Below are positions 51,320 through 59,644 of a DNA stretch of 64,000 nucleotides, piece after piece. The notes beneath the pieces were generated by a model that had not been told where the DNA came from, searched no databases, and saw only the letters and a list, made by a program, of their open reading frames with translations. Location: positions 186,001 through 250,000 of the forward strand of contig NZ_CP049838.1 of assembly GCF_013085465.1 (NCBI RefSeq). The letters run 5' to 3'. Within the stretch, counting starts at the first letter, position 1. Each line of letters opens with the position of its first letter. Origin of the DNA: Streptomyces asoensis. GTDB lineage: Bacteria > Actinomycetota > Actinomycetes > Streptomycetales > Streptomycetaceae. The position numbers were made by a program, and so were the translations under genes.

Positions 51320-51600
51320 GTGCGGCAAGGTCTCAGGCAGTGGCACCTCGACGACCTCACGATCCCGGGCACGGAAGGCGCCCATCACGGTCGGCCAGGA
51401 CAGATGCAGGTGCCAGGCAGCCTGGATGACCGTAGACCCGGCAACCCTGCACCGGCGCCCGGCCGTCGTCCGCAACCCCGGCAGACACGCGTCGGCCGGC
51501 ACCGGACTCTTCGCAACGGGTTGAACCTGTGCGGCCGGAGCCCTGCGCCTTCCTCCCGTTGAGCCGGGAGGGAGGTTTGTCGACGCTCCATCGCAACGCG
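51320..51600 (-). pseudogene. ISL3-family transposase remnant
   Basis: Minus-strand pieces in shifting frames read VRCRPTRVCRGCGRRPGAG, then GSTVIQAAWHLHLSWPTVMG and AFRARDREVVEVPLPE. The latter closely recalls the ISL3 helix-turn-helix region (A-R-x-L-H-L-S-W-P-T-x-M-x-A-F). No catalytic domain remains. It separates the NmrA-like gene from the TetR gene at 51636. Confidence 0.55.
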
Positions 51601-51635
51601 CATCCGTCTGCCCGGGGAGCTCCAAAGGCGATGCG

Positions 51636-52205
51636 TCAGCGCATGCCTGCCGCATCGAGCAGGAAGGCCGCCATGGGCGCGACGAGCCCCGTCAGCTTGT
51701 CGGCGCCGATCCCCGCACGGGCGCTGGCGCCATCGAAGACCACCATCAGCTGCCGGGCCAGCCGTCCCGGATCGCTCACCCCGCCCTGTTCGGCCTCGGC
51801 ACGGAAAAAGGCCATCAGGTTCCCCTTGACCCGGTGGGCCACCCGGCTGGCGGGGTGGCGCTGATCCCTCAGGCCGATCTGCACAGCCTGGTACGCACAG
51901 CCCCGGAATTCCGGCGCCCCCGCCTGCGACTCCAACTGCTCGAAGACATGCAGGATCCGCCCCCGGGCGGAAAGCCCGTCTCCTGCCTCAGGCAGGAGAC
52001 GGGCGGCGTAGGAAGCGGCTCGCCGCTCCAGGCCCGCCGCCAGCAGGTCGTCCTTGCTCTCGAACAGCTGGTACACCGAGCGCTTGGACACCCCCGCCGC
52101 CTTGCACAACGCCTCGACGCTGATAGTGACGCCGTCGCGGTAGGCGAGCGTGGCCGCTGCCTCCAGCAGCCGCTCTCGGAACGTCGGCTTCGCCTGTTCA
52201 GTCAT
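51636..52205 (-). CDS. TetR-family regulator (paralogue A)
   Basis: ATG 52205 gives 189 residues, the same length as the paralogues at 57364 and 59645. It reads RERLLEAAATLAYRDGVTIS, VEALCKAAGVSKRSVYQLFE and SKDDLLAAGLERRAASYAAR in the DNA-binding half, and HVFEQLESQAGAPEFRGCAY, RVAHRVKGNLMAFFRAEAEQ and VVFDGASARAGIGADKLTGL in the effector half. Identity to the other two is high throughout. Unlike them it has no AAACCGATCGGTTT palindrome upstream. The sequence ACGGAAAGCCGAGTAAGCC sits there instead. It probably recognises the same operators and may be constitutively expressed. Confidence 0.88.
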   Translation of the reverse strand: MTEQAKPTFRERLLEAAATLAYRDGVTISVEALCKAAGVSKRSVYQLFESKDDLLAAGLERRAASYAARLLPEAGDGLSARGRILHVFEQLESQAGAPEFRGCAYQAVQIGLRDQRHPASRVAHRVKGNLMAFFRAEAEQGGVSDPGRLARQLMVVFDGASARAGIGADKLTGLVAPMAAFLLDAAGMR

Positions 52206-52293
52206 GATGTGAGGCTTACTCGGCTTTCCGTAATCTGGCGGTCCATGGCTTCGGCCGGGCGCTGGTTGAACAGACTGCGCGGGGCGATGACGC

Positions 52294-52318
52294 GCCAGCC
52301 GACGATTCGTCGGCTGGC
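52294..52318 (-). terminator. Hairpin terminator of the DUF1330 gene
   Basis: GCCAGCCGACGA / TCGTCGGCTGGC, a nearly continuous 12-bp dyad about 34 bp past the stop of the minus-strand DUF1330 gene. Its position also shields the TetR gene at 51636 from read-through. Confidence 0.7.
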
Positions 52319-52351
52319 TCATCCGGCTTCGGCTCCGTAGGGATGCGGGTT

Positions 52352-52723
52352 TTAGGGTTTGAGTACCGCCAGTACATCGTCGAGTGAGACGTTGGCGGGG
52401 TCGCTCATATCGACACCATCAAACGTCTGCCAGACATAGGACGCCGCCCCGCTCTCCCGCAGCGGATGCAAGTCGGCCAGGGCCGGATCGTCCCGGAAGC
52501 TGATGAACGCCTCTTCGGACTCCCATTCAACGAGAAACAGGACCTGCCGCGGCGCGATGTCACCGGCTACGCTGTCTCGGAAACGACCGAACGCCACCAT
52601 TCGACCACCATACTGCGGAGCCGCTTCGGGCAAACGACTGAAATACGCGAGGTACTTCTCCAAGTCGACCACGTCAAACATGTTCAGGGCATAAAACTTC
52701 TTCTTCTGCGAATTCGCACTCAT
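52352..52723 (-). CDS. DUF1330-family protein
   Basis: ATG 52723 has GGAGGGAGC about 9 nt upstream and is preferred to the ATG at 52747, which lacks one. The 123 residues read MSANSQKKKFYALNMFDVVD, LEKYLAYFSRLPEAAPQYGG, RMVAFGRFRDSVAGDIAPRQ and VLFLVEWESEEAFISFRDDP. This is a ferredoxin-like (dimeric alpha/beta barrel) layout as in DUF1330, with Y-F-x-x-L-P...Y-G-G-R and F-x-S-x-x-x-x-P. Function unknown; small barrels of this type bind aromatic or lipid-like ligands. No AAACCGATCGGTTT site is directly upstream. Confidence 0.75.
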   Translation of the reverse strand: MSANSQKKKFYALNMFDVVDLEKYLAYFSRLPEAAPQYGGRMVAFGRFRDSVAGDIAPRQVLFLVEWESEEAFISFRDDPALADLHPLRESGAASYVWQTFDGVDMSDPANVSLDDVLAVLKP

Positions 52724-52764
52724 TGTTAATGCTCCCTCCGGTTTCATGAATTTGTGTTCGCTGC

Positions 52765-52830
52765 TCTAGGCGAGCGGGTCACTGGCAGCAGGACGCCGGC
52801 ATTGTTGATGATGGCGCTGACGAAGGCCGC
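52765..52830 (-). pseudogene. Scrap of a short-chain dehydrogenase gene
   Basis: Minus-strand residues AFVSAIINNAGVLLPVTRSP contain the NNAG signature of SDR proteins. Only about 20 residues are left, directly upstream of the DUF1330 gene. Confidence 0.45.
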
Positions 52831-52957
52831 GATTTATGACATCTGAGAGACTGGCTGGCAGAATGAACATCCAGTGCCCGAGTGAAGACTGAGGTCGGGG
52901 GAATCTGAGTAGTGTGTCTTTTGTTCGGGTAATCTGCCCGATGGACGCTCGTGGACC

Positions 52958-53836
52958 TCACGCCACCGAGTTCAACAGGTCGGCCAGGACATCGGGCCTT
53001 TCCAGCGCGATGAAGTGCCCCGCTCCCGGCACCTGTGTGAAGTCGGCGGCCGGCAGCAGGTTCTTGTTCGCCTGCCGGTCCGAGGGACGGGACCAGTCCT
53101 TCTCCCCGTAGACGAGGTGGACGGGCGCCTTGACCTCGGGGTAGCGCGAGCGGGCGGCGATGAGACTGGGCAGGGCCTGGTACACGGCCCGGGCGACAGT
53201 CGGGTAGCCGGGGCGGCCGCCCACCTGGAGGAGCTCGTCGACGTAGTCCTCGCGCAGTGCGCTCTTGTCGCCGAGGCCGCCCTGCAGGATCTTGCTGAGG
53301 GCGGGCTTGGGCTCCACCCCGGCGATCACCGGACCTACCCCTGGGGCGAGGACACCGGTGACGACCACGCGGGCGAGGAGGCTCGACCGGGCGATTCCGC
53401 CGCGGAAGTCATAGGTGTTCACCGCGACGACGCGTCGTACCCGCTCCGGGAGATCGGCCGCTGTGGTCAGGGCGAGCACCGCTCCCATGGACTCCCCGAC
53501 CAGTGTGACGTCGTGGAGGTCGAGTTCGGTCAGGAGCCTCTTGACGCCCGCGCGCATGGCCGGCTCGTCGTACGACGCCCCGGGCACGATCTCGGAGTAG
53601 CCCATCCCCGGCAGGTCGAGGGCATACACGGTGTAATGGTCCGCGATCAGCGGGATGAGGTGGCGGAAGTGCTCGGCCTGCGTGCGCACGGTGTGCAGCA
53701 GGACCAGGGGGGCGCCGGTGCCCGCCTTGAGGTAGCGCAGGGTCCCCTCGCGGCCGCCGGATCCCGCGCGCGGGGCGAGGGTGTGGCTGGTGGTTCCCGG
53801 AATGTGGATCGTGGGACGTGACTCGTGGCTGGGCAT
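52958..53836 (-). CDS. Alpha/beta hydrolase
   Basis: ATG 53836 follows CGAGGAG; longer starts read through the end of the SDR gene. The 292 residues show the hydrolase order: GTGAPLVLLHTVRTQAEHFR (oxyanion region), YALDLPGMGYSEI, the nucleophile elbow DVTLVGESMGAVLALTTAA, the acid in VHLVYGEKDWSRPSD, and the His in VPGAGHFIALERPDVLADLL. It is a cytoplasmic esterase, lactonase or C-C hydrolase by family. It follows the SDR gene at 53865 by 28 bp on the same strand, so the two are one operon under the double operator at 54585-54626. Confidence 0.85.
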   Translation of the reverse strand: MPSHESRPTIHIPGTTSHTLAPRAGSGGREGTLRYLKAGTGAPLVLLHTVRTQAEHFRHLIPLIADHYTVYALDLPGMGYSEIVPGASYDEPAMRAGVKRLLTELDLHDVTLVGESMGAVLALTTAADLPERVRRVVAVNTYDFRGGIARSSLLARVVVTGVLAPGVGPVIAGVEPKPALSKILQGGLGDKSALREDYVDELLQVGGRPGYPTVARAVYQALPSLIAARSRYPEVKAPVHLVYGEKDWSRPSDRQANKNLLPAADFTQVPGAGHFIALERPDVLADLLNSVA

Positions 53837-53864
53837 CTCGCCGACTCCTCGGGTGTAAAGGGGG

Positions 53865-54566
53865 TTACTTCGCCAGCTGGGCGTACAGGCCGGCCAGGTC
53901 GCCGGCCAGGCCGGCCTTGACCTGCCGCGAGATGTCGTCGGCGAGCACCTCGTACGCTCCCGTCTCGACCCCGTCGAGGGCGAGTGCGGCGACAGCACGG
54001 GGGTCGGACTTGGGCGCCTCGACACCGGCCGCGAGGTCCGTGTCGACGTAGCCGACGTGAAGTCCGGTGACGGCGATGCCGCGCGGCTGCAGCTCCAGGC
54101 GCAGGGAGTTGGTCTGCGACCACAGGGCGGCCTTGGACGCGCTGTAGGAGCCGCCGAGCGCGATCCAGGAGAGCACGGAGTGCACGTTCAGGAGGTGGCC
54201 GCCGCCGTTGCGCTCGATGAGGGGCACGAAGGCGCGGGTGAGAAGCAGCGGGCCGTAGAAGTTGGTCTCGAACTCCCGGCGTACGTCGTCGACCGGGGAG
54301 TCGAGGAACGACGCGCCGACCGAGGCACCGGCGTTGTTGATCAGCACGGTCACGTCTTGCGCCTGCGCGGCGGCGGCCGCCACGGAGGCCGGGTCGGTGA
54401 CCTCCAGCGCCACCGGGACCGCGTCGGGGTGCGTCACCGTGCGCGCGTCGCGGGCCGTGGCGTAGACCTTGCCGGCACCGCGCGCGTACAGCTCTTCCAC
54501 CAGGGCCTTGCCGATGCCTCGGCTGCCGCCGGTGACGAAGACGCTGGCGCCCTTGAGTGCGGTCAT
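53865..54566 (-). CDS. Short-chain dehydrogenase/reductase (SDR)
   Basis: ATG 54566 starts the 233-residue product MTALKGASVFVTGGSRGIGK, with the TGxxxGIG cofactor loop. VTVLINNAGASVGASFLDSP (NNAG) and HLLNVHSVLSWIALGGSYSASKAAL follow, with the catalytic Ser, Tyr and Lys in place. The C-terminal part is ETGAYEVLADDISRQVKAGL. It reduces or oxidises a small carbonyl/alcohol with NADP(H). It heads an operon with the hydrolase. An antisense fragment of a close paralogue is found at 61140-61372. Two AAACCGATCGGTTT operators lie 19-60 bp upstream. Confidence 0.88.
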   Translation of the reverse strand: MTALKGASVFVTGGSRGIGKALVEELYARGAGKVYATARDARTVTHPDAVPVALEVTDPASVAAAAAQAQDVTVLINNAGASVGASFLDSPVDDVRREFETNFYGPLLLTRAFVPLIERNGGGHLLNVHSVLSWIALGGSYSASKAALWSQTNSLRLELQPRGIAVTGLHVGYVDTDLAAGVEAPKSDPRAVAALALDGVETGAYEVLADDISRQVKAGLAGDLAGLYAQLAK

Positions 54567-54584
54567 GACTGCCTCCACAGAACG

Positions 54585-54626
54585 AGAAACCGATCGGTTT
54601 CCATCACGGTAAACCGATCGGTTCCC
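54585..54626. promoter_or_regulatory. Double operator before the SDR/hydrolase operon
   Basis: AGAAACCGATCGGTTTCC at 54585-54602 and GTAAACCGATCGGTTCCC at 54609-54626, centres 24 bp apart, immediately upstream of the SDR start. Confidence 0.9.
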
Positions 54627-54654
54627 AGACGCAAGCCCAACCGGCCCCCCGGAC

Positions 54655-55365
54655 TTACCGGGGCGTTCCGTACCCGTGGATCCCCGGGATGACGAGCCCG
54701 CCACCTGCCTGACCGGCCTGGTCGATGTCGGCGTCGTCCAAGCCGAGTCGGAGCTTGAGGTCGAGTTTTCCGACCGTGTCGTAGAGCCACTCCGGGACGG
54801 TGTCGGGCGTGAGATGGAGGCGCAGGACTGGGGGCAGGGGGATGCCTTCGACGCCGGAGAGGGTGCCCGTCAGGTTCTCGACGTACCTGGTGATGCGGCC
54901 GCCTCGCTGTGTGGACGTCGAGCCGGGCGCTCCGTCGATGTGCTGGATCTGCCCGCCGACGGGTACGGCCATCTGCAGGTCGCGGATCGTGGCGGCCGCC
55001 GCGGAGAACTTGAGCACTCGCTTGGGGGCGGCGGCCGTGTCCACGGTCACCACGCCACCGACGGCGAGGTCGTGCAGTTCGAGGCGGCTTCCCTTCATGG
55101 TCCAGGACTCGGCGGCGAACCGACCGGCGCTCTTGCCCTCGGGGACCTTGGGATCGCTGATGTCGCAGATGCGGGAGGCTCCAGTGGTGGGCTTCCGCTG
55201 GGGCGACGTCTCGGTGGTCCGGCGGCCTGGAAGATCCAGACCAGGACCCCGAAGGTCGCGGTCGGTGACGCACCGACCAAGTACGCCTGGGGCGTCCTGT
55301 GGTCTTGGCGGTGCCGCGCAAGGTGTCCGACGCCGATATGAGCGCTCCGCCTGTAGGACAGCCGT
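54655..55365 (-). pseudogene. Frameshifted gene for a membrane-anchored hypothetical protein
   Basis: The C-terminal 180 residues are well formed (ASRICDISDPKVPEGKSAGR, ESWTMKGSRLELHDLAVGGV, LQMAVPVGGQIQHIDGAPGS, EWLYDTVGKLDLKLRLGLDD, GGGLVIPGIHGYGTPR). They resemble secreted or lipid-binding hypothetical proteins of Streptomyces. Upstream of about 55220 the coding continues in another frame with a helix AYLVGASPTATFGVLVWIFQ, so one frameshift separates a membrane anchor from the soluble domain. No start codon with a ribosome site is visible before the helix. It occupies the space between two double operators. Confidence 0.55.
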
Positions 55366-55476
55366 GCCGCGACGCCGATCAGCCAGTCGCTTGGCGGGGC
55401 AGCGTCGTCGGCCTACGCGGACTTCAACCCTGTCGGGCCCGTCCCGGGCCAGAAGCGACCCGTTCACTTGCGCCTG

Positions 55477-55518
55477 GGAAACCGATCTGTTTTCCTAGGT
55501 GGAAACAGATCGGTTTCC
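55477..55518. promoter_or_regulatory. Double operator before the MFS exporter gene
   Basis: GGAAACCGATCTGTTTTC at 55477-55494 and GGAAACAGATCGGTTTCC at 55501-55518. The two sites are mirror images (the T-for-G change is on opposite arms), so the whole 42 bp is nearly one palindrome. Centres are 24 bp apart. Confidence 0.9.
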
Positions 55519-55558
55519 GGCTGCTGGTCGGCCCATGACCAGCGACTTAAGGGGAAAT

Positions 55559-57058
55559 GTGAGTACCACCTTCGACCGCGGGGCGCCCGCCTCCGGGAAA
55601 ACAGACTCGGGCCGCCGCGGCTCCCATGCCATGCGCTGGTGGGTGCTCGTCGTGCTGGGCGTGGCGCAGCTCATGGTCACGCTCGATGCGACCGTCGTGA
55701 ACATCGCGCTGCCCGAAGCGCAACATGACCTCGGTTTCAGTGACGGCAGCCGGCAGTGGGTCATCACGGGGTACGCCCTGGCGTTCGGCAGCCTGCTGCT
55801 GCTCGGTGGCCGACTCGGTGACCTGTTCGGCCGGCGTACGACCTTCGTGACCGGCCTGATCGGTTTCGCGGGCGCATCCGTCGTCGGCGGCGCGGCCAGC
55901 AGCTTCGAGATGCTCGTCGCGGCGCGTGTGGCCCAGGGCCTGTTCGCCGCGCTGCTCGCGCCCGCGGCGCTCTCGCTGCTCAGCGTGACCTTCACCGACC
56001 CGGCCGAGAGGCCGAAGGCGTTCGGTATCTTCAGCGCGTTGTCCGGTGCGGGTGCCGCGGTCGGACTCCTGCTCGGCGGCATGCTGACCGAATGGGCGTC
56101 GTGGCGTTGGGTGATGTACGTGAACGTCATTTTCGCGGGCGTCGCGTTGGCCGGTGCGTTGCTGTTGCTGGCCAAGCCCGTGGTCACCGAGCGACCCAAG
56201 ATCGACATTCCCGGTACCGTCGTGGTGAGCGCCGCGCTGTTCGGCATCGTCTACGGGTTCGCGCATGTGGAATCCACCAGTTGGACCGACCCGGTCGCCC
56301 TCGGCTCCATGATCAGCGGCGTGGTGCTGCTCGCGGTGTTCGCCTGGCTGGAGCTCAGGGTCTCTCATCCGCTGCTGCCGCTGCGCGTCGTGCTGGACCG
56401 GACCCGGGGCGGTTCGTTCCTGGCCGTGTTCGTCCTGGGCATGGGGATGTTCTCGATCTTCCTGTTCCTGACCTACTACCTGGAGGCCAGCATCGGCTAC
56501 TCGCCGATCGAGGCCGGTCTGTCCTTCCTGCCGATGGTCGGGGGCATCGTCGCCTCGTCGACCACGGTGCCTTCGCTGCTGCTGCCCAAGGTCGGCCCGA
56601 AGGCCGTGGTCAGCGCCGGCTTCCTGGTCTCCGCGTCCGGCATGGCCCTGCTGACCCGGCTCACGCTGGACAGCGGCTACGTCGCCAACATCATGCCGGG
56701 CATGATCCTGCTGGGTCTCGGTATCGGTGCGGTGATGACCACCGCGTTCCAGGGTGCGACCGCAGGCGTGCACCACGAGGACGCGGGCGTCGCCTCGGCC
56801 CTGATCAACACCAGCCAGCAGGTGGGCGGCTCGATCAGCACGGCGCTGCTGACCACCGTTGCATCGTCGGCCGCGACCGACTACCTCTCCTCACACAAGC
56901 CCGGCGCGCTGACCGTGGCCCAGGCCGGGGTCGAGAGCTACACGGCCACCCTGGCGTGGGGCGCCGGCATCTTCGTGGTCGGCGCGGTGCTCACGGCGTT
57001 CCTGATGCCGAATTCAGCTCTGGCGCCGTCGGAGGGCGAGCCTGTGATCGCCCACTGA
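55559..57058 (+). CDS. DHA2-family MFS exporter (14 transmembrane segments)
   Basis: GTG 55559 follows TTAAGGGGAAAT; a GTG at 55499 would lie inside the operator. The 499-residue protein begins its first helix with MRWWVLVVLGVAQLMVTLDA and carries motif C-like TVVNIALPEAQHDLGF, then WVITGYALAFGSLLLLGGRL with motif A GRLGDLFGRR. About 14 hydrophobic segments follow up to GIFVVGAVLTAFLMP. This is the EmrB/QacA drug:H+ antiporter pattern. It is probably the efflux arm of the regulon, induced when a TetR protein leaves the double operator. A strong terminator follows. Confidence 0.88.
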   Translation: MSTTFDRGAPASGKTDSGRRGSHAMRWWVLVVLGVAQLMVTLDATVVNIALPEAQHDLGFSDGSRQWVITGYALAFGSLLLLGGRLGDLFGRRTTFVTGLIGFAGASVVGGAASSFEMLVAARVAQGLFAALLAPAALSLLSVTFTDPAERPKAFGIFSALSGAGAAVGLLLGGMLTEWASWRWVMYVNVIFAGVALAGALLLLAKPVVTERPKIDIPGTVVVSAALFGIVYGFAHVESTSWTDPVALGSMISGVVLLAVFAWLELRVSHPLLPLRVVLDRTRGGSFLAVFVLGMGMFSIFLFLTYYLEASIGYSPIEAGLSFLPMVGGIVASSTTVPSLLLPKVGPKAVVSAGFLVSASGMALLTRLTLDSGYVANIMPGMILLGLGIGAVMTTAFQGATAGVHHEDAGVASALINTSQQVGGSISTALLTTVASSAATDYLSSHKPGALTVAQAGVESYTATLAWGAGIFVVGAVLTAFLMPNSALAPSEGEPVIAH

Positions 57059-57082
57059 GCCTGAAGCCACCGTGGTGAGAAA

Positions 57083-57129
57083 TGTCCTGCGCTGATTGAT
57101 GCCCTCCAGGCACACATCAGCGCAGGACA
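57083..57129 (+). terminator. Perfect 14-bp hairpin after the exporter gene
   Basis: TGTCCTGCGCTGAT / ATCAGCGCAGGACA with a 19-nt loop, starting 24 bp after the MFS stop. Confidence 0.8.
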
Positions 57130-57317
57130 GGGGCATCTCCGAGACGGTCCCGTACGTTCCCTCCTCAGCAAACCCGTCATCGCCGGTCGAGGGCACGCAC
57201 GATGGGGGCCGAGCTTCCGAGGCCGGCGAGACACACCGCCCATTCTGGAGACCGTGGCGGCGACGCCGAACCGACTCGGCCATGGGCGGCGCCGTAGCAC
57301 ACTCCGGCCAGCATCGT

Positions 57318-57331
57318 AAACCGATCGGTTT
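57318..57331. promoter_or_regulatory. Single operator before TetR paralogue B
   Basis: AAACCGATCGGTTT, 32 bp before ATG 57364. No second copy lies at the 24-bp distance seen elsewhere. Confidence 0.88.
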
Positions 57332-57363
57332 TCAATGGGCCGGAATCGAGTTAACCTCGCAAT

Positions 57364-57933
57364 ATGACCACCGAAGCAATGGCAAGCTCCCGAGAGCGAC
57401 TGCTGGAGGCAGCGGCCACGCTCACCTACCGAGACGGCGTCAACATCGGCGTCGACACGCTGTGCAAGGCGGCGGGGGTGTCCAAGCGCTCCATGTACAA
57501 GCTGTTCGAGAGCAAAGACGAACTGCTGGCGGCGAGCCTGGAGGAACGCGCCTCCGCCTATATGGCGGCACTCCTTCCCGCGCCGGACGACAACCGTCCA
57601 CCCCGCGAGCGGATCCTGCATGTCTTCGAACAGGCGGAGAGGCAGGCGGGTGCACCCGACTTCCAGGGCTGCCGGTACCTCGTCGTACAGATCGAGCTCA
57701 AGGACCCGAGCCACACCGCGAGCCGGGTGGCCGGTCGGGTCAAGGAGAACCTGACAGGCTTCTTCCGCGCCGAGGCCGAACAGGGCGGGGCGAGCGATCC
57801 GGACCTGCTGGCCCGTCAGCTGATTCTGGTCTTCGACGGCGCCAGCGCCCGAGCTGGAATCAAAGCCGACGCACAGGCCGGGCTCATCACCCCCACCGTG
57901 GCCGCCCTGCTCGATGCGGCGGACATGCGCTGA
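57364..57933 (+). CDS. TetR-family regulator (paralogue B)
   Basis: ATG 57364 begins MTTEAMASSRERLLEAAATL. The DNA-binding half has TYRDGVNIGVDTLCKAAGVS and KRSMYKLFESKDELLAASLE. The effector half has HVFEQAERQAGAPDFQGCRY, RVAGRVKENLTGFFRAEAEQ and LVFDGASARAGIKADAQAGL. It has 189 residues and is near-identical to the proteins at 51636 and 59645. Its single AAACCGATCGGTTT operator and the shared TTAACCTCGCxxT just before the ATG are repeated at 59599-59645, so promoter and gene were duplicated together. It is probably autoregulated and represses the doubled operators of neighbouring genes. Confidence 0.9.
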   Translation: MTTEAMASSRERLLEAAATLTYRDGVNIGVDTLCKAAGVSKRSMYKLFESKDELLAASLEERASAYMAALLPAPDDNRPPRERILHVFEQAERQAGAPDFQGCRYLVVQIELKDPSHTASRVAGRVKENLTGFFRAEAEQGGASDPDLLARQLILVFDGASARAGIKADAQAGLITPTVAALLDAADMR

Positions 57934-58160
57934 CGCATCGCGTGACGAGCGGCCTCGGCGAGCCATGCGCTCGGTGAGCCGCAGCCGAGCACCGGCGACC
58001 GAGCAACTCCCATGGGTCCACGCCCGTTGCCGACCGAAGGCCAGCACCCCGCCCCGACTCGCGGGCCGACGCCCGACCGCCTGGCGATCGATCACCAACG
58101 TCCGCGAGGAACTTGATCGACAGCCCGAAGGACAGGCTCGCCGCTTGGGCTTGCACGCGA

Positions 58161-58197
58161 AAACCGATCGGTTTACGGTGGTGAAACTGATCGGTTT
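58161..58197. promoter_or_regulatory. Double operator before the Fe-S protein gene
   Basis: AAACCGATCGGTTT at 58161-58174 and AAACTGATCGGTTT at 58184-58197, centres 23 bp apart, about 50 bp before ATG 58244. Confidence 0.88.
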
Positions 58198-58243
58198 CTC
58201 ACCCGTGGTGGCAAGCCACGTACCCACACCCCCAGGAGCACGG

Positions 58244-59368
58244 ATGACTACCGCGCGCGACACCGAAGGGCAACCCGCTCATCCCCCGCTCCCGGCGAAG
58301 CTGGCGGCCCACCCGTCCGTACAGGCCGTACTCGCCCGACGCAGGGCCGGTGACGTGGGCCGCCCGCCCGCGGTGATCGACGCGGACTGGCTGCGCGAAC
58401 TGTGCCTGGCGGCCGGCGCGGACGACGCCGCCGCGGTCAGCCTGGACCACCCCGACCTGGCCGGCGAGCGCGAACACGCCCAGTCCGCACTACCCGGCAC
58501 CCGCACCCTGATCGCGATGGCGGTCCGGATGAACCGCGACAACTGCCGCTCCCCTGCCCGCAGCGTGGCCAACCAGGAGTTCCACCAGACCGACGAACAG
58601 GCCAACCACGCCGCCCGCAGCGTCACCCAGGCGCTCCAGGACGCCGGATACCGCGCGCTCAATCCCTCCGTCGGCTTCCCCCAGGAAATGGACCGCTTCC
58701 CCCGCGAGCGGATCTGGGTGGTGGCACACAAGACGGTCGCGGTGGCCGCCGGGCTCGGCGTGATGGGCCTGCACCGCAACGTCATCCACCCGAAGTTCGG
58801 CAGCTTCGTCCTACTCGTGACCGTCCTGGTGGACGCGGAGGTCAGCGCGTACGGGCAAGCGCTGGACTACAACCCCTGCATCGACTGCAAGTTGTGCGTC
58901 GCCGCCTGCCCGGTCGGCGCCATCGCCAAGGACGGCGCCTTCGACGCGCTGGCCTGCACCACGCACAACTACCGCGAGTTCATGAGCGGGTTCACCGACT
59001 GGGCGCAGACGGTGGCCGACAGCGAGGACGCCGCCGACTACCGCTCCCGCGTCACCGATTCCGAGAGCGCCTCCCTGTGGCAGAGCCTCAGCTCGCCGCC
59101 CGGCTACAAGTCCGGCTACTGCCTTGCCGTCTGCCCCGCCGGCGAGGACGTCCTCGGCCCCTACCTGGACGACCGCAAGAACTTCATGGACACCGTGCTG
59201 CGCCCGCTCCAGGACAAGAAGGAAACCCTGTACGTCCTGCCGGACTCCCACGCACAGGAATACGCCCGGCGCCGCTTCCCCCACAAGCCCGTCAAAGAAG
59301 TCACCGGCGGCTGGCAGCCCCCGGCGAAACGCGCCACAGCCGCCGACCGAGAGACCCGTACGCCATGA
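58244..59368 (+). CDS. QueG/reductive-dehalogenase-like 4Fe-4S protein
   Basis: ATG 58244 follows CAGGAGCACGG. The 374 residues include an N-terminal domain with TLIAMAVRMNRDNCRSPARS, NPSVGFPQEMDRFPRERIWV and VAHKTVAVAAGLGVMGLHRN. A ferredoxin-like part follows with CIDCKLCVAACPVGAI (four Cys), ACTTHNYREF and YCLAVCPAGEDVLGPYL, giving two 4Fe-4S clusters. This order matches the epoxyqueuosine reductase/reductive dehalogenase superfamily, whose best-known members use cobalamin. The true QueG active-site Asp cannot be assigned by eye. A reductive step on an unknown substrate is inferred. It is preceded by a double operator and overlaps a 29-codon frame. Confidence 0.82.
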   Translation: MTTARDTEGQPAHPPLPAKLAAHPSVQAVLARRRAGDVGRPPAVIDADWLRELCLAAGADDAAAVSLDHPDLAGEREHAQSALPGTRTLIAMAVRMNRDNCRSPARSVANQEFHQTDEQANHAARSVTQALQDAGYRALNPSVGFPQEMDRFPRERIWVVAHKTVAVAAGLGVMGLHRNVIHPKFGSFVLLVTVLVDAEVSAYGQALDYNPCIDCKLCVAACPVGAIAKDGAFDALACTTHNYREFMSGFTDWAQTVADSEDAADYRSRVTDSESASLWQSLSSPPGYKSGYCLAVCPAGEDVLGPYLDDRKNFMDTVLRPLQDKKETLYVLPDSHAQEYARRRFPHKPVKEVTGGWQPPAKRATAADRETRTP

Positions 59369-59454
59369 GCGACAGCCACCTCTTTTACGACCGAGAGGGA
59401 CTGCACCGCATCCCGGCGGATACGAGGCCGGAGAAGACCGCCGTACCGGCATGA
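59365..59454 (+). CDS. Possible 29-residue coupled peptide
   Basis: ATG 59365 overlaps the stop of the Fe-S gene as ATGA and reads MSDSHLFYDREGLHRIPADT, then RPEKTAVPA before TGA. The overlap suggests translational coupling, and the composition is hydrophilic. It may be a real small protein or the stump of a longer gene. No relatives are known to me. Confidence 0.35.
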   Translation: MSDSHLFYDREGLHRIPADTRPEKTAVPA

Positions 59455-59495
59455 CGGCAGGCCGCCCAAGGCGGGCCATTACTCGGAGTGGCCCC

Positions 59496-59535
59496 GGTGT
59501 GCGCCGTCCTGACGGGGACGACAGGCGCGCACACC
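59496..59535 (+). terminator. Hairpin after the Fe-S gene
   Basis: GGTGTGCGC / GCGCACACC with a 22-nt loop that has extra pairing potential (CGTCC/GGACG). Confidence 0.65.
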
Positions 59536-59598
59536 GTCATGGCTCGGCGACGGCCCTTCCCTCAGGCCGTCGCCGAGCCTCTCTCCCGGAGGCCCCGG

Positions 59599-59612
59599 AA
59601 ACCGATCGGTTT
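59599..59612. promoter_or_regulatory. Single operator before TetR paralogue C
   Basis: AAACCGATCGGTTT, 32 bp before ATG 59645, the same distance as for paralogue B. Confidence 0.88.
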
Positions 59613-59644
59613 TCATTTCGTCCGTTTCGGGTTAACCTCGCGGT

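Noticed and set aside
55499..55558. Upstream GTG start for the MFS exporter
   Set aside because: It would begin inside the regulatory palindrome and lacks a ribosome site. GTG 55559 has AAGGGG just upstream.
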